64,000 bases of DNA from Planktothrix paucivesiculata PCC 9631 (GCF_900009265.2 NZ_LR735026.1:432070-496069), one strand, 5' to 3'. Counted from the stretch's first letter, positions 1 through 9,169 are shown. Notes: generated by a model not told the origin, from the sequence alone. Made by a program: numbers and translations.

Positions 1-952
1 GGCGGGTTTTACCCCCAGAGCGGACGTTAACAGCAGTGCGGGCGATGGCCCCCGTCGCCGGAATTCCCCCAAAAAAGGGAACAATTATATTGGCCAATCC
101 TTGACCAATCAGTTCTCGGTTGCTATTGTGTTTATCGCTAACGGTCATCCCATCGGCTACCACGGCTGACAGTAAGGATTCAATACTTCCTAATGCTGCT
201 AATGCTAAGGCGGGATTAATTAATTCTCGGAGTAAACCCCAATCTTGCCAATGGGGAATACCATGGGGAAGGGGTAGAGATTGGGGAATTTCGCCAATCA
301 TCTGAATATTTAGGTGAAAATAGGCCGTTAATCCAGTTGCTAATACTAATCCTACCAAAGAACCGGGAATCAGACGGGTGATTTTGACCCAAAATATTTT
401 GGTGAAAATCACAACACTGGCAATACTAACCGTTGCCCAATTAATATTTTCTAAATGGCTAAAAGTTTGTAATAGACCGGGAAAAAAGTGTTCACTCCGA
501 GGTAAATCTAGGCCGAAAAAATTATTCAGTTGACTACAAAAAATAATCACCGCAATCCCATTTGTAAAGCCACTGGTGACGGGATAGGGAATAAATTTCA
601 CCATTTGGCCTAATTTAGTCACTCCCAAAGCCACCTGAATGATTCCGGCCATGACTCCTGCTATCCAAACTTTCTCAATCCCGTATTTACCGACAATTCC
701 AATTAAAATTACGGCCATGGCTCCGGTAGGCCCGGTAATTTGTACCTGTGACCCCCCACAGATAGCCGCGACAATCCCGGCGATAATGGCGGTATAAAGT
801 CCCGCTTTGGGTTCGACTCCACTGGCTACCGCAAAGGCTAGGGCCAGGGGTAAGGCGACAATCGCGGCGGTAATTCCTCCGGTTAAATCACCTCGCCAAG
901 AGCTAAAAATATTACCTAAGCCCAAGTTGGGTTTAACGACTTCTTCTATCAT
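1..952 (-). CDS. SulP-family anion permease, C-terminal part cut by window edge
   Basis: Inner-membrane SulP (SLC26-type) transporter for sulfate, bicarbonate or a similar anion. About 317 N-terminal residues are visible. The ATG at 952 gives MIEEVVKPNLGLGNIF, followed by a string of hydrophobic helices and the family motif QITGPTGAM at about residues 71-79. The frame stays open to base 1, so the last helices and any STAS domain lie outside the window. It follows the ArsR gene by 22 bases on the same strand, so the two are probably co-transcribed and the repressor probably controls it. Some cyanobacterial SulP proteins (BicA) carry bicarbonate, but nothing visible here fixes the substrate. 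Confidence 0.9.
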   Translation of the reverse strand, partial: MIEEVVKPNLGLGNIFSSWRGDLTGGITAAIVALPLALAFAVASGVEPKAGLYTAIIAGIVAAICGGSQVQITGPTGAMAVILIGIVGKYGIEKVWIAGVMAGIIQVALGVTKLGQMVKFIPYPVTSGFTNGIAVIIFCSQLNNFFGLDLPRSEHFFPGLLQTFSHLENINWATVSIASVVIFTKIFWVKITRLIPGSLVGLVLATGLTAYFHLNIQMIGEIPQSLPLPHGIPHWQDWGLLRELINPALALAALGSIESLLSAVVADGMTVSDKHNSNRELIGQGLANIIVPFFGGIPATGAIARTAVNVRSGGKTR

Positions 953-974
953 GGCTGTAGTAGTGTTGTGATAG

Positions 975-1319
975 TCATTTATGATCTTCTGAATTTGGAT
1001 GTTCGAGATTTTCTAAGACATCACGCACTTCTACGAGATGGTTATTAAAAACTTCTAGGGCGGCATCGAGAACTTGAAAAATCGCCGGGTCACGGATGCA
1101 GTAGAAGATATAGTTTCCTTGGCGTCGGGCTTTGACTAGATTATAGCGACGCAGAATTGCTAACTGCTGAGAAACTGAAGATGCCTCAACTTCAATCCAT
1201 TGGGCGATATCGTTAACGCTTTTTTCCCCAACACGCAAGGTGTCTAAAATCTGTATCCGCAGAGGGTTAGACAGCACTTTGAAGAAATCGGCTTTGAAGT
1301 AACTGGGCTGAAATGTCAT
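975..1319 (-). CDS. ArsR/SmtB-family transcriptional repressor
   Basis: Winged-helix repressor of the ArsR/SmtB/BigR type, 114 aa from the ATG at 1319. The frame runs on to a TTG at 1349, but that start would lie inside the palindromic operator at 1332-1363, so the ATG is preferred. Wing-helix signatures VLSNPLRIQILDTL and SSVSQQLAILRRYNLV are present. The alpha-3 metal-site cysteines (ELCVCDL type) are absent and only one cysteine remains (FYCIRDP), so classical metal sensing there is unlikely. A redox, sulfide or other signal is possible by analogy with other ArsR proteins paired with sulfur or anion transporters. It lies directly upstream of the SulP gene and probably represses the operon. 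Confidence 0.9.
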   Translation of the reverse strand: MTFQPSYFKADFFKVLSNPLRIQILDTLRVGEKSVNDIAQWIEVEASSVSQQLAILRRYNLVKARRQGNYIFYCIRDPAIFQVLDAALEVFNNHLVEVRDVLENLEHPNSEDHK

Positions 1320-1331
1320 TTCATTGGGTTT

Positions 1332-1363
1332 GTATCTGAGTATCTTCAAATATCTTCAGATAC
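1332..1363. promoter_or_regulatory. Palindromic operator upstream of arsR-type gene
   Basis: Perfect 8-bp inverted repeat GTATCTGA / TCAGATAC separated by 16 bases, with two direct copies of TATCTTCA (1341-1348 and 1351-1358) inside it. It sits 13 bases upstream of the preferred repressor ATG. Position and symmetry fit an autoregulatory ArsR operator. Confidence 0.65.
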
Positions 1364-1434
1364 TTTATCACAAAAAATGTCAGCAGCAACCCGCGCTCTT
1401 GAGGATAATACGACGAGAGACAGAGGACAACCTC

Positions 1435-1546
1435 TTAAAGTCCCCCAATTTTGGGGGATTTAGGGGGCAAATACACTATACATTTCAAGCCATCTAGCCC
1501 CCTAGCCCCCAAATTGGGGGGAAAATAAATAATTAGGACTTTTTAG
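1435..1546. repeat. MITE-like inverted repeat built on CCCCCAATT(T)TGGGGG
   Basis: Left arm 1441-1468 contains TCCCCCAATTTTGGGGG and TTTAGGGGGC. Right arm 1497-1521 is the reverse arrangement, GCCCCCTAGCCCCC then AATTGGGGGG. Outer bases (TTAAAGTCC on the left, GGACTTTTTAGG on the right) extend the imperfect symmetry. It lies in the intergenic space between the divergent arsR-type promoter and the end of the cad-like gene. Confidence 0.6.
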
Positions 1547-1592
1547 GCTGATTGCTATGATCATTGGTATGCGATCGCCTACTTTTGACACG

Positions 1593-1620
1593 CTATATGT
1601 AGCCTGCTTGCGTAAGTCCT
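1593..1620. repeat. Solo copy of dispersed AGGACTTACGCA transposon end
   Basis: Reads CTATATGTAGCCTGCTTGCG then TAAGTCCT on the plus strand. It closely matches the right end of the decayed element at 60670-60695, so it looks like a solo terminus of that family. Confidence 0.55.
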
Positions 1621-1631
1621 GTTTTTTTCAT

Positions 1632-2336
1632 TTATAAACTTTGAGTTTTGAATTGTGAGGCTTGAATAATTTTGATTAATCCCATTAAACACAAACAGCT
1701 AGTGATTAAAGCCAGGGGACTCAAAGAAGCACTATCTAGGATAATAAATACACCTAAACCAATTAAAATAAAGGGAACAAAATGATTTCCATAGCGAGCG
1801 AGTAAATTGGAGATATCCCGTTGACAAGTGAGTTTATAAGTCATATAACACCAAATTCCAACAAGTAACAAAAAGACTGATATAATAATCAGTAAACTAG
1901 AAATACCCGTAGAAGCAAATAAGGGCATATAGATGCTGATATTATCGCTCCCATTGGCAATCGTAATCGCTGCGACACTATAAGCTGGAGGAGAAATAAA
2001 CCTAGCTAAACCAGAAGTCGGGGAAATTTTTGTTTCTAATTCTGACTCATAAGATGAATCATCATCAGGATTTAGTAACCGATTAAGTCCCATCGTAATG
2101 GGAACTAAACCCAAAAGTCCCATCCATTCCAAGGGTAACATTAAACCCCCTAAAAAACCCACCAAACTCGCGATAATTAAAGTACAAAAACCCAGATACT
2201 GACCGATGACAATATGGCGACGACGAAAGCTGGTATTAACTTGAGAAAACAACAGGGTGAGGATAACTAAATCATCCAAATTTGTAGCAGTAAAAGCTGT
2301 AATACCAGTAAAAATAGCCGTAAAAATATCATTCAT
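1632..2336 (-). CDS. Cadmium resistance transporter (CadD-like) family protein
   Basis: Small polytopic membrane protein of 234 aa in the Cad (PF03596) family of the LysE superfamily. Hydrophobic segments cover most of its length and the N-terminal motif TATNLDDLVILTLLFSQ is typical of the family, including an Asp pair in the first helix. The C-terminal half has a matching pattern (ITIANGSDNISIYMPLF). Gram-positive CadD members export cadmium, but cyanobacterial members are uncharacterised, so the substrate is inferred. It is a single gene, with its 3' end facing the repeat-rich stretch before arsR. Confidence 0.8.
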   Translation of the reverse strand: MNDIFTAIFTGITAFTATNLDDLVILTLLFSQVNTSFRRRHIVIGQYLGFCTLIIASLVGFLGGLMLPLEWMGLLGLVPITMGLNRLLNPDDDSSYESELETKISPTSGLARFISPPAYSVAAITIANGSDNISIYMPLFASTGISSLLIIISVFLLLVGIWCYMTYKLTCQRDISNLLARYGNHFVPFILIGLGVFIILDSASLSPLALITSCLCLMGLIKIIQASQFKTQSL

Positions 2337-2632
2337 TTTTATATCGCCTTAATCCTTAGAATATTCCATCTGTAAGGTCTTGTTTCAATTGGGGTTTTCC
2401 CAATAATTTTTAATTTACCGCGATTAACAGATAGAAACAAATATTCTTTGTTTTCAAAATGATAAATAAAATTAATCAATTTATTTTAAGGCTGGACAGG
2501 ATAATTTACGGGTATCGGTTGCGACTCAATAACCCTGTTTTCTGTGTCGGGCGATATCTAATTAAACTTGTACATAAGTGGTGATTTAAAGAATAGGTTT
2601 AGGGAAATTTTTTAGACGATTCAGGATAATTT

Positions 2633-5068
2633 TTAATTCAAATCGTTTGTAATATTATGAAATAGCCAATACTCCTGATATTCTAATAGAATAAATTCCA
2701 TAGCTTCTTCAAATTTTATCTCTAAATCATAATTTTGAATATCTAGGATCATTTGATAAAATAACTCAAACAAAACTCTATGATCCTGATTCCAAACCAT
2801 CAGTTTTCCATTTTTAGAATGTTGAAGTTTTTCTAGCTCAAATAGGCTTTTCTGACCACTGATGGGATAATCGGTTTGATCTCGACAGAGAATAAATTTA
2901 AAATTAGGTTTCAAAACCAATAATTCATTCCAGTTTTTCATTCTATGGAAAAAGGGTGCTCCACCTAAATGCAAAAATCCCACAACAAAACTATGGGTTT
3001 TAGTTTGAATAACTAAATGTTCGGGAATTACCCGTTTTCCTAAGTGTAAAACATCAAAACTCAATGGAGAAATCACTAACATTAAGGCTTCCAAAATTGT
3101 TATTAATTTCCCTAAATCGTCACTGTCGGTCAGGATTTTAGGCTTGGATAAACTCGCTTCTAAACAAATTCGTTGCGCCTTTAAATAATTTTTGAGTTCA
3201 CGTTTAGCTGCGGAATCAAAAGAGGGGACAAACCCGAATAATTCCCCATTAAATATTTCTAAATTTGGCTGATTTTTGTCTTCTAAAACCTTAAAAATTT
3301 GTGTCATTCCCTGTTTCATTTGTTCCAGTTCAATTTCTAACTGTTTTAACCGTCTTTCCATCTCACCTTCATCGGTTTGTAATACGGGAATCAGTTGATG
3401 TTTTGGGAGAGGAATTCCATCGACTTTATAGCGGTAATAATCCGCCGCCACATTGAGGACTGTCCGAATAGAAATATGATTTAAAATCGCAGTAATTTCA
3501 TCCACTTCAAATAAATCATCCAGAGTGACATCTAAACCTTGTAATTTTAAATTTAATAACTGTTTTAACTCTTGATTGGAAGGACGGTTAAGCAAGACTT
3601 GGGACTGGGATACCCGATCAATAATTGACCCGTCAAAAACCTGTTTAAATTGTTGCCAGCGATCGGGAAATAGGTTTAAAATAATTAAACTATTGGGAAC
3701 ATGGGTAAAAATCTCTTTAATTGCAGTTCCAAAACAGTTTAATAACCGTTCATTGTGTTTTAATCCTAATCCTTCTAACTGGTCAAAAACAATGATTAAA
3801 GGTTCATCTAAGAGGGATAAACACCCCAAAACCTTTAACGCCTCTAAAGACGCTTCCTCCCGACTCAATTCATCTTCCCAAGAGGGCAAACCCACCCGGT
3901 CTAATTCTTCTTGGGGGAGATTATTCATTGCTAACCATTGGGTAATAATTTGACGGCGATTAAAGTCCGTATAGCCACAAAATTTCACAATTCCCTGTAA
4001 AAATTTAGGGGCGTAACCCGCGGCGGAAAAGTTATTATTCCACCACTCCAAAGCCCGTTTTTCAATATGTTGCCAAAACTCCCGTTTTGTTTTGGTTTCC
4101 GCCTGGGATAAGTCGGTAAATAGCTTTAAATTTCCCCCTTGAATCAGTTGTAATATCTTTTCATCTCTTTGGGTTTTTGAGGTAAAATAGTTATCAGTAG
4201 ATTTAATAATTTCGGCAAAACTATTCGCTAATAAATACTCAAGCTGAGTATGAATACTATTCGGAACAATTTGGATTAAGGATTCTAAAATTCGACTATA
4301 GGTATGGAATAAAACCGTATCCGGGTTATTGGGTTGACGGATAAATAATAATCTATTTTTGGCTAATAAATCCTTGGCTAATCGCATCATTAAATGGGTT
4401 TTTCCCGACCCGGGTTCCCCAATCACAATCGCCCCTTTTGTTTGATGATTAAAGTCTAATTTAATATCGCCTAAAATAGCTTTTAAGCGATCGCATTCCT
4501 CCGCAAAAATCCCTCGAAAATCCGGGTGATCCTGAAAGGGAGTATCAACCCGACTGGTGCCAAAAGGGTTGGGTTGGGTTTTTAATTCTTTTTTGAGAAA
4601 TTCATTGACAATATGTTTATAAAGTTGATAGGTAAATAACGCATCATATTTAGCTCGATGGGCAGAATCTTTGATAAAAAATTGACCCTCTAATTTCAGT
4701 CTCAGATGTTTACTTAAAGCCTCTAAAGAATGACTATTTAATTGGGGTAAATAGCGTTGAGCTAGTTCAAAACTACACTGAAAATCTAATTGAGGAGCAG
4801 AGATTCCCGCGGCTTTAAACGTATTTCTTAATACTTCAATATCATGTTGAGCATAATGACAAATAATGACTTGAGATTGGGCAATTTCCAGAAATTCTGT
4901 TAAAATTACTTTCAAGGGTTTAGTTAGATGGGCAATTTTAGGACTTTGGGGATGATTTTCCACAAAGGCTTCATACATTAATTCTCCTTGATCATTGACA
5001 ATTGCTAATTCTCTTAAAATTGGTTGTCCTTCCGTATCAATAACAATAAAGTTTTTTGTAGTTTTCAT
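2633..5068 (-). CDS. DEDDh 3'-5' exonuclease fused to a P-loop ATPase
   Basis: Two-part protein of 811 aa. Residues 7-155 form a DnaQ-like exonuclease with the full DEDDh set: D11 and E13 (DTEG), D76 (HYAQHD), then H137 and D142 (HRAKYDA). Residues about 210-560 form an ATPase with Walker A GEPGSGKT at 217-224 and Walker B LIIVFD at 424-429. The residue after the Walker B Asp is Gln, where many AAA proteins have Glu. A short coiled coil follows (about 568-600), then an unrecognised C-terminal domain. The exonuclease should trim 3' ends of DNA or RNA. The ATPase may control access, as in STAND or conflict proteins. It is a stand-alone gene with no obvious partner, and its function is inferred only. 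Confidence 0.75.
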   Translation of the reverse strand: MKTTKNFIVIDTEGQPILRELAIVNDQGELMYEAFVENHPQSPKIAHLTKPLKVILTEFLEIAQSQVIICHYAQHDIEVLRNTFKAAGISAPQLDFQCSFELAQRYLPQLNSHSLEALSKHLRLKLEGQFFIKDSAHRAKYDALFTYQLYKHIVNEFLKKELKTQPNPFGTSRVDTPFQDHPDFRGIFAEECDRLKAILGDIKLDFNHQTKGAIVIGEPGSGKTHLMMRLAKDLLAKNRLLFIRQPNNPDTVLFHTYSRILESLIQIVPNSIHTQLEYLLANSFAEIIKSTDNYFTSKTQRDEKILQLIQGGNLKLFTDLSQAETKTKREFWQHIEKRALEWWNNNFSAAGYAPKFLQGIVKFCGYTDFNRRQIITQWLAMNNLPQEELDRVGLPSWEDELSREEASLEALKVLGCLSLLDEPLIIVFDQLEGLGLKHNERLLNCFGTAIKEIFTHVPNSLIILNLFPDRWQQFKQVFDGSIIDRVSQSQVLLNRPSNQELKQLLNLKLQGLDVTLDDLFEVDEITAILNHISIRTVLNVAADYYRYKVDGIPLPKHQLIPVLQTDEGEMERRLKQLEIELEQMKQGMTQIFKVLEDKNQPNLEIFNGELFGFVPSFDSAAKRELKNYLKAQRICLEASLSKPKILTDSDDLGKLITILEALMLVISPLSFDVLHLGKRVIPEHLVIQTKTHSFVVGFLHLGGAPFFHRMKNWNELLVLKPNFKFILCRDQTDYPISGQKSLFELEKLQHSKNGKLMVWNQDHRVLFELFYQMILDIQNYDLEIKFEEAMEFILLEYQEYWLFHNITNDLN

Positions 5069-5296
5069 AGTAATTCATCACAATAAATAGTCGGTACACA
5101 GAGAAGCACATGATCGAAATCACAAGATTTGCTTGATTTCCCTCACTCCCTTCTTTGTTCATTGTCACTCAAATTGAACGTTATTATCACAGAATTTTAG
5201 AGATAAGCGTCCCTGATTTAACCGCGAAAATACGGAATAATTAAATTATTGAGTTGATCTCTATTCTTTCCACCGTTAAGGATTTGGAGGGTGATT

Positions 5297-5410
5297 ATGA
5301 AAGTTTATCCCAAACCACTGCGCTCAAACCCCTACAATAGTTACCGCGACCCTAAAACCGGACGCTGGTTAGTTGTCAAACCCCTGGAGAATTCGGCTAA
5401 AATGGATTAA
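5297..5410 (+). CDS. Small basic hypothetical protein, 37 aa
   Basis: Short frame MKVYPKPLRSNPYNSYRDPK, then TGRWLVVKPLENSAKMD, with a strong GGAGG ribosome binding site at 5287-5291 six bases before the ATG. The composition (NPY-YRDPKTGRW core, basic) looks protein-like and not random. It lies alone between the exonuclease-ATPase gene and the photolyase gene. Conservation is not proven from this sequence. Function unknown. Confidence 0.6.
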   Translation: MKVYPKPLRSNPYNSYRDPKTGRWLVVKPLENSAKMD

Positions 5411-5491
5411 GTGTAACGTTTTGTAAATCCGTGAGTTCAACTAACCGACGGACTACTAAAACGAACTTAACCCTTTAGACGGCCAATTCCT

Positions 5492-6955
5492 GTGACCCCA
5501 AAACGAATTTTAATCTGGTATCGAAACGATTTACGACTTCATGACCATCAACCCTTATCCTCAGCATTAAACACGCAAGCACAGATTATTCCTGTGTATT
5601 GTTTTGACCCCAGACAGTTTAAAAAAACCTCCTATGGATTCCCCAAAACCGGAGCTTTTCGCACTCAATTTTTATTAGAAAGTGTTACAGATTTACGTCA
5701 ATCTTTCAGAAAGTTAGGAAGTGATTTAATCATCCGTGAAGGGAAGCCAGAAATAGTTATTTCTGAATTAGTTAAAATCCTAAATATTGATGCGGTCTAT
5801 TATTATCAAGAAGCCACTTCCGAAGAATTAACCGTAGAACAAAATTTAAAAACTGCCTTAGCTGCTTTAGGAGTTGTTGTTAAATCCTACTGGGGTGCAA
5901 CCCTTTATTCTATCGCTGATTTACCTTTTTCTATTCCTCAACTTCCAGAAATTTTTACTCAATTTAGAAAGCAAGTTGAATCTAAATCAATTATCAATAC
6001 TCCGTTTTCTTCCCCTCAACAATTACCCCCTTTACCCGAAATTGAATTAGGAGAATTACCCACAATTCAAGATTTGGGTTTAGAAATGCCTGTTTTTGAT
6101 CATCGGGCGGTGATGGAATTTAAAGGCGGAGAAACCGCAGGATTAGACCGTTTAAAAGATTATATTTGGGAACAGGATTGTCTAAAAACCTATAAAGAAA
6201 CCCGCAATGGAATGTTAGGGGCAAATTATTCTTCTAAGTTTTCCCCCTGGTTAGCTTTAGGCTGTTTATCTCCCCGACTAATTTATAATACAGTTCAAAT
6301 TTATGAAAAAGAACGGATCAAAAATGATTCAACTTACTGGTTGATTTTTGAATTATTATGGCGAGATTATTTTAAATTTATTGCTTTAAAACATGGAAAT
6401 AAAATATTTTATCCTCAAGGTCTACAAGGAATAGAAATTCCTTGGAAAGACAATCCCAAACAGTTTGAACAATGGCAACGGGGAATCACTGGTTTTCCCT
6501 TAGTTGATGCGAATATGCGAGAATTATTAACCACAGGATTTATGTCAAACCGAGGGCGGCAAAATGTAGCTAGTTTCCTGACTAAAAATTTAGGGATTAA
6601 TTGGCAAAGGGGGGCAGAATGGTTTGAATCTTTGTTAATTGATTATGATGTTTGTAGTAATTGGGGTAACTGGAATTATACCGCGGGAGTGGGTAATGAT
6701 GCCCGAGGATTCCGTTATTTTAATATTCTCAAACAATCGAAAGATTATGATCCGAATGGAGATTATGTTAAACACTGGCTCCCCGAATTAAGGGATTTAC
6801 CGCCCTCAAAAGTTCATCAACCTGGGAAATTATTACCCGTTGAACAAAAACGCTTTGGGGTAATTTTAGGCGTTGATTATCCTCAACCCATGGTTGATTT
6901 AGAAAAATCTGTTCAAGCAAATCAATTGATTTATGAAGCTGCGGTGAGAATTTAA
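5492..6955 (+). CDS. Cryptochrome DASH / photolyase family protein
   Basis: Flavoprotein of 487 aa that uses blue light. DASH members repair cyclobutane dimers in single-stranded DNA and bind FAD plus an antenna cofactor. The N-terminal antenna fold begins RILIWYRNDLRLHDHQPL, and the DASH-type stretch YGFPKTGAFRTQFLLES is present. The C-terminal FAD domain has GMLGANYSSKFSPWLALG, ELLWRDYFKF, FPLVDANMREL and the DASH-like ending DPNGDYVKHWLPEL. The start is GTG at 5492, and no in-frame ATG precedes the conserved domain. It is monocistronic and is followed by a palindromic repeat. Confidence 0.9.
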   Translation: MTPKRILIWYRNDLRLHDHQPLSSALNTQAQIIPVYCFDPRQFKKTSYGFPKTGAFRTQFLLESVTDLRQSFRKLGSDLIIREGKPEIVISELVKILNIDAVYYYQEATSEELTVEQNLKTALAALGVVVKSYWGATLYSIADLPFSIPQLPEIFTQFRKQVESKSIINTPFSSPQQLPPLPEIELGELPTIQDLGLEMPVFDHRAVMEFKGGETAGLDRLKDYIWEQDCLKTYKETRNGMLGANYSSKFSPWLALGCLSPRLIYNTVQIYEKERIKNDSTYWLIFELLWRDYFKFIALKHGNKIFYPQGLQGIEIPWKDNPKQFEQWQRGITGFPLVDANMRELLTTGFMSNRGRQNVASFLTKNLGINWQRGAEWFESLLIDYDVCSNWGNWNYTAGVGNDARGFRYFNILKQSKDYDPNGDYVKHWLPELRDLPPSKVHQPGKLLPVEQKRFGVILGVDYPQPMVDLEKSVQANQLIYEAAVRI

Positions 6956-6960
6956 GATCT

Positions 6961-6988
6961 GTAGGGGTAATTCATGAATCACCCCTAC
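6961..6988. repeat. GTAGGGG...CCCCTAC palindrome, copy 1
   Basis: 28-bp near-perfect palindrome: GTAGGGGTAATTCA joined to TGAATCACCCCTAC. It lies between the convergent photolyase gene and the small membrane-protein gene, five bases after the photolyase stop. Related copies are at 37669, 57160 and 63911. It could act as a bidirectional terminator hairpin. Confidence 0.75.
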
Positions 6989-6995
6989 TATAGTT

Positions 6996-7199
6996 TTATT
7001 CCTGATTCATTTGAGCATCTTTAACCGCAGCAAAAAATAGAAATATACCTAAAGGAATACTCAGGGCTAAAATCACACTGGTGGTTAAACCGCCCAGTTG
7101 GGGATCGCCTGACGAGAGTTCAAAGACCGAACCCACCGATGCGATCGCCGCCACACAAGATCCTAATAACAAAACCATACTTTTTGGAGTGCCGACCAT
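6996..7199 (-). CDS. Small two-helix membrane protein, 67 aa
   Basis: Two hydrophobic segments are visible (about residues 8-28 and 38-60), with a short polar tail AAVKDAQMNQE. No family was recognised. It starts with ATG at 7199, 16 bases after the stop of the peptide deformylase gene on the same strand, so the two are likely co-transcribed. Good frame length, hydrophobic pattern and tight spacing support a real gene. Function unknown. Confidence 0.65.
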   Translation of the reverse strand: MVGTPKSMVLLLGSCVAAIASVGSVFELSSGDPQLGGLTTSVILALSIPLGIFLFFAAVKDAQMNQE

Positions 7200-7215
7200 C
7201 TGGAATTATCCTATA

Positions 7216-7779
7216 TTATTTAACAGATTTAACCGCTTTAGGCGAGAATTTATGCTTGGTCAATTCTTCATTTAAAGCCAATTTATTCTCGACTCTATCG
7301 ACAAACAAAACCCCCTGCAAATGATCCATTTCATGTTGAATGGCACGACATAATAATTCCGTCGCTTTCAGGGTGCGCGGTCTGCCATTTTCATCTTTAA
7401 AAGATACTTCTATCTCCTCCGGGCGAGTCACATCCATATAAACCCCCGGAATACTCAAACATCCCTCTTGAAATGGTGAAATTTCCGTACTGGATTTAAT
7501 AATTGTTGGATTAATCAAGACTAAGGGAGGAGTGGCAGCGTTATCGGGTTCGCAGTCGATCACAATCACCTGTTTATTCACCGCCACTTGGGGGGCAGCT
7601 AAACCAATACCGTCCGCACTGTACATGGTTTGTAACATCTCCCGCACCAGTTGACGAATTTCGTCATCAATCCGCGCTACCCTTTTGGCAGGAGTTCTTA
7701 AGGCGCGATCGCCTAAAAAGTGAATCTCAAAGGGAGGTTTTTCTAACTTTTTCTTTTCAACTAAAACTTGTACGGTCAT
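7216..7779 (-). CDS. def: Peptide deformylase
   Basis: Metal-dependent enzyme that removes the formyl group from the first methionine of new proteins, 187 aa. All three signature motifs are present: GIGLAAPQV (57-65), EGCLS (105-109, metal Cys107) and QHEMDH (148-153, with the two metal-binding His and catalytic Glu). Length is normal, with a short basic N-terminal extension (VEKKKLEKPPFEI) common in cyanobacterial copies. ATG at 7779. The small membrane-protein gene follows closely and may share the transcript. Confidence 0.95.
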   Translation of the reverse strand: MTVQVLVEKKKLEKPPFEIHFLGDRALRTPAKRVARIDDEIRQLVREMLQTMYSADGIGLAAPQVAVNKQVIVIDCEPDNAATPPLVLINPTIIKSSTEISPFQEGCLSIPGVYMDVTRPEEIEVSFKDENGRPRTLKATELLCRAIQHEMDHLQGVLFVDRVENKLALNEELTKHKFSPKAVKSVK

Positions 7780-8017
7780 AGAAGGGTTACTCTGAACTTC
7801 TGAAACAATCTGGTGAACTCAGTCGAAAGATCGCCCCTCCGACTCGTTTTCAAAACCGTGAGGGGTGACTTTCATCTCCGACGGTTTCTTAAATTATACG
7901 GTGCTGATCACCCATAAAGAGCGATATCCTGGGACATTCTCACCTCCTTTTGATGTAGAAATGTTTTCAGCCAACATCCCTATGCTTTTGGTTGATGTTC
8001 TCCCCTAAATTGAGAAT

Positions 8018-8977
8018 TTAACTCGCCATATAGTCATCAATATCTTTTTTACGTTTTCGCAATTTTGTTAAAGCTTCTCTTTCAATTTGTCGAACTCGCT
8101 CTCGACTAATATTCAAGCGATCGCCAATTTTAGCTAAGGTTAAACTTTGCCCATCTTCTAAACCAAATCGCAACGATAGCACCTGACGCTGTTGTTCGGT
8201 TAAATCAGCCATCATTACTTCTAAATCGGTGCGGAGGGAAGATTGCAAGGCAAAATCCTCGGGAGATGTTCCCGTATCTTCTAAAAGATCCCCTAACTCC
8301 GTATCTTGGTTATCGCCCACCCGCAAATCCAGGGACAGAGGCAGACGAGCCCGTTCTAAATATTCCCGAATTTGTCGCGGGGTAAGTTCTAATTCCACCG
8401 CCAATTCCGCCATGGTCGCGGCTCGCCCGAATTTTTGGGCCAATTGACGTTGGGCTTTTTTAATTTTGTTGAGTTTTTCGGTAATATGAATCGGCAGACG
8501 AATGGTACGGCCTTTTTCAGCGATCGCCCGGGTAATCGCCTGACGAATCCACCAATAGGCATAGGTGGAAAAACGATATCCTTTGGTGGGATCAAATTTT
8601 TCGACGCCACGCTGCATTCCAATGGTGCCTTCTTGGATCAAGTCCAGTAGGTCTACATTCCGTTTAATGTACTTTTTGGCAACGGACACCACCAAACGCA
8701 AGTTAGCCTCCACCATTTTGCGTTTCGCACTTTGGCCCTGTTCCATCACCCGCTCTAATTGCGCTTCCGATAGTCCCACTGCTTCCGCCCATTCTGCTGG
8801 GCTCGGCGCTCGACCTAAACTGGTGGCTAGATCTTCCCATTGATTTTGAACAGCATTCAAGTGTTGTACTTGTTTGCCATAGATAATTTCTTGCTCATGG
8901 GTGAGCAGGGGAACGCGACCAATTTCTCGTAGATAAGCGCGTACAGAGTCTGTGTCTGAGGTTTTAGCAAATTTCAT
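8018..8977 (-). CDS. RNA polymerase sigma factor, group 2 (sigma-70 type)
   Basis: Primary-like, non-essential type sigma factor of 319 aa. Region 1.2 ([21 protein letters not shown]) lacks the long 1.1 extension of SigA. Region 2 is intact ([58 protein letters not shown]), as are region 3 ([20 protein letters not shown]) and the region 4 helix-turn-helix ([20 protein letters not shown]). The sequence most resembles SigB/SigC/SigD-type factors, but the subgroup cannot be assigned safely. Such factors mediate stress, carbon/nitrogen or dark responses. It has a long leader with several hairpins (8978-9265). Confidence 0.93.
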   Translation of the reverse strand: MKFAKTSDTDSVRAYLREIGRVPLLTHEQEIIYGKQVQHLNAVQNQWEDLATSLGRAPSPAEWAEAVGLSEAQLERVMEQGQSAKRKMVEANLRLVVSVAKKYIKRNVDLLDLIQEGTIGMQRGVEKFDPTKGYRFSTYAYWWIRQAITRAIAEKGRTIRLPIHITEKLNKIKKAQRQLAQKFGRAATMAELAVELELTPRQIREYLERARLPLSLDLRVGDNQDTELGDLLEDTGTSPEDFALQSSLRTDLEVMMADLTEQQRQVLSLRFGLEDGQSLTLAKIGDRLNISRERVRQIEREALTKLRKRKKDIDDYMAS

Positions 8978-9082
8978 GGCTCATCTCCGGCTGGATACCT
9001 TAACCTATAAAGGTTTGATACGTCAAGCCCCTACTCGAAGCGCGAAAAACGATATCTTTCGTGATCAAGTACGGACGGTTAG

Positions 9083-9110
9083 CCTAGGTGTTAGTACCTG
9101 GGGGTTTTTT
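9083..9110 (+). terminator. Terminator-like hairpin with T6 tail on plus strand
   Basis: CCTAGGT (9083-9089), a six-base loop and ACCTGGG (9096-9102) form a stem with one G-T pair, followed by GGTTTTTT. It reads rightward, opposite to the sigma gene, and no gene precedes it on that strand. It might end a small antisense RNA to the sigma leader. Confidence 0.4.
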
Positions 9111-9163
9111 CAATGTTTAAGCTCTATAACGCTAATTTGCCGTTACAGTCTTAACATAACTAC

Positions 9164-9169
9164 ATTATA
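9164..9169 (-). promoter_or_regulatory. Candidate -10 box for the sigma gene
   Basis: Minus-strand TATAAT, about 190 bases upstream of the sigma start. No good -35 box is visible at 16-18 bases, as expected for an activator-dependent or group 2 promoter. Assignment is tentative. Confidence 0.35.

Noticed and set aside
800-830. GGGTTCGACTCC resembling a tRNA T-loop
   Set aside because: It lies in the SulP coding sequence and no acceptor or anticodon stems surround it.
8229-8843. Several plus-strand frames within the sigma factor gene
   Set aside because: They are complements of a highly conserved sigma gene with no independent motifs or start signals.
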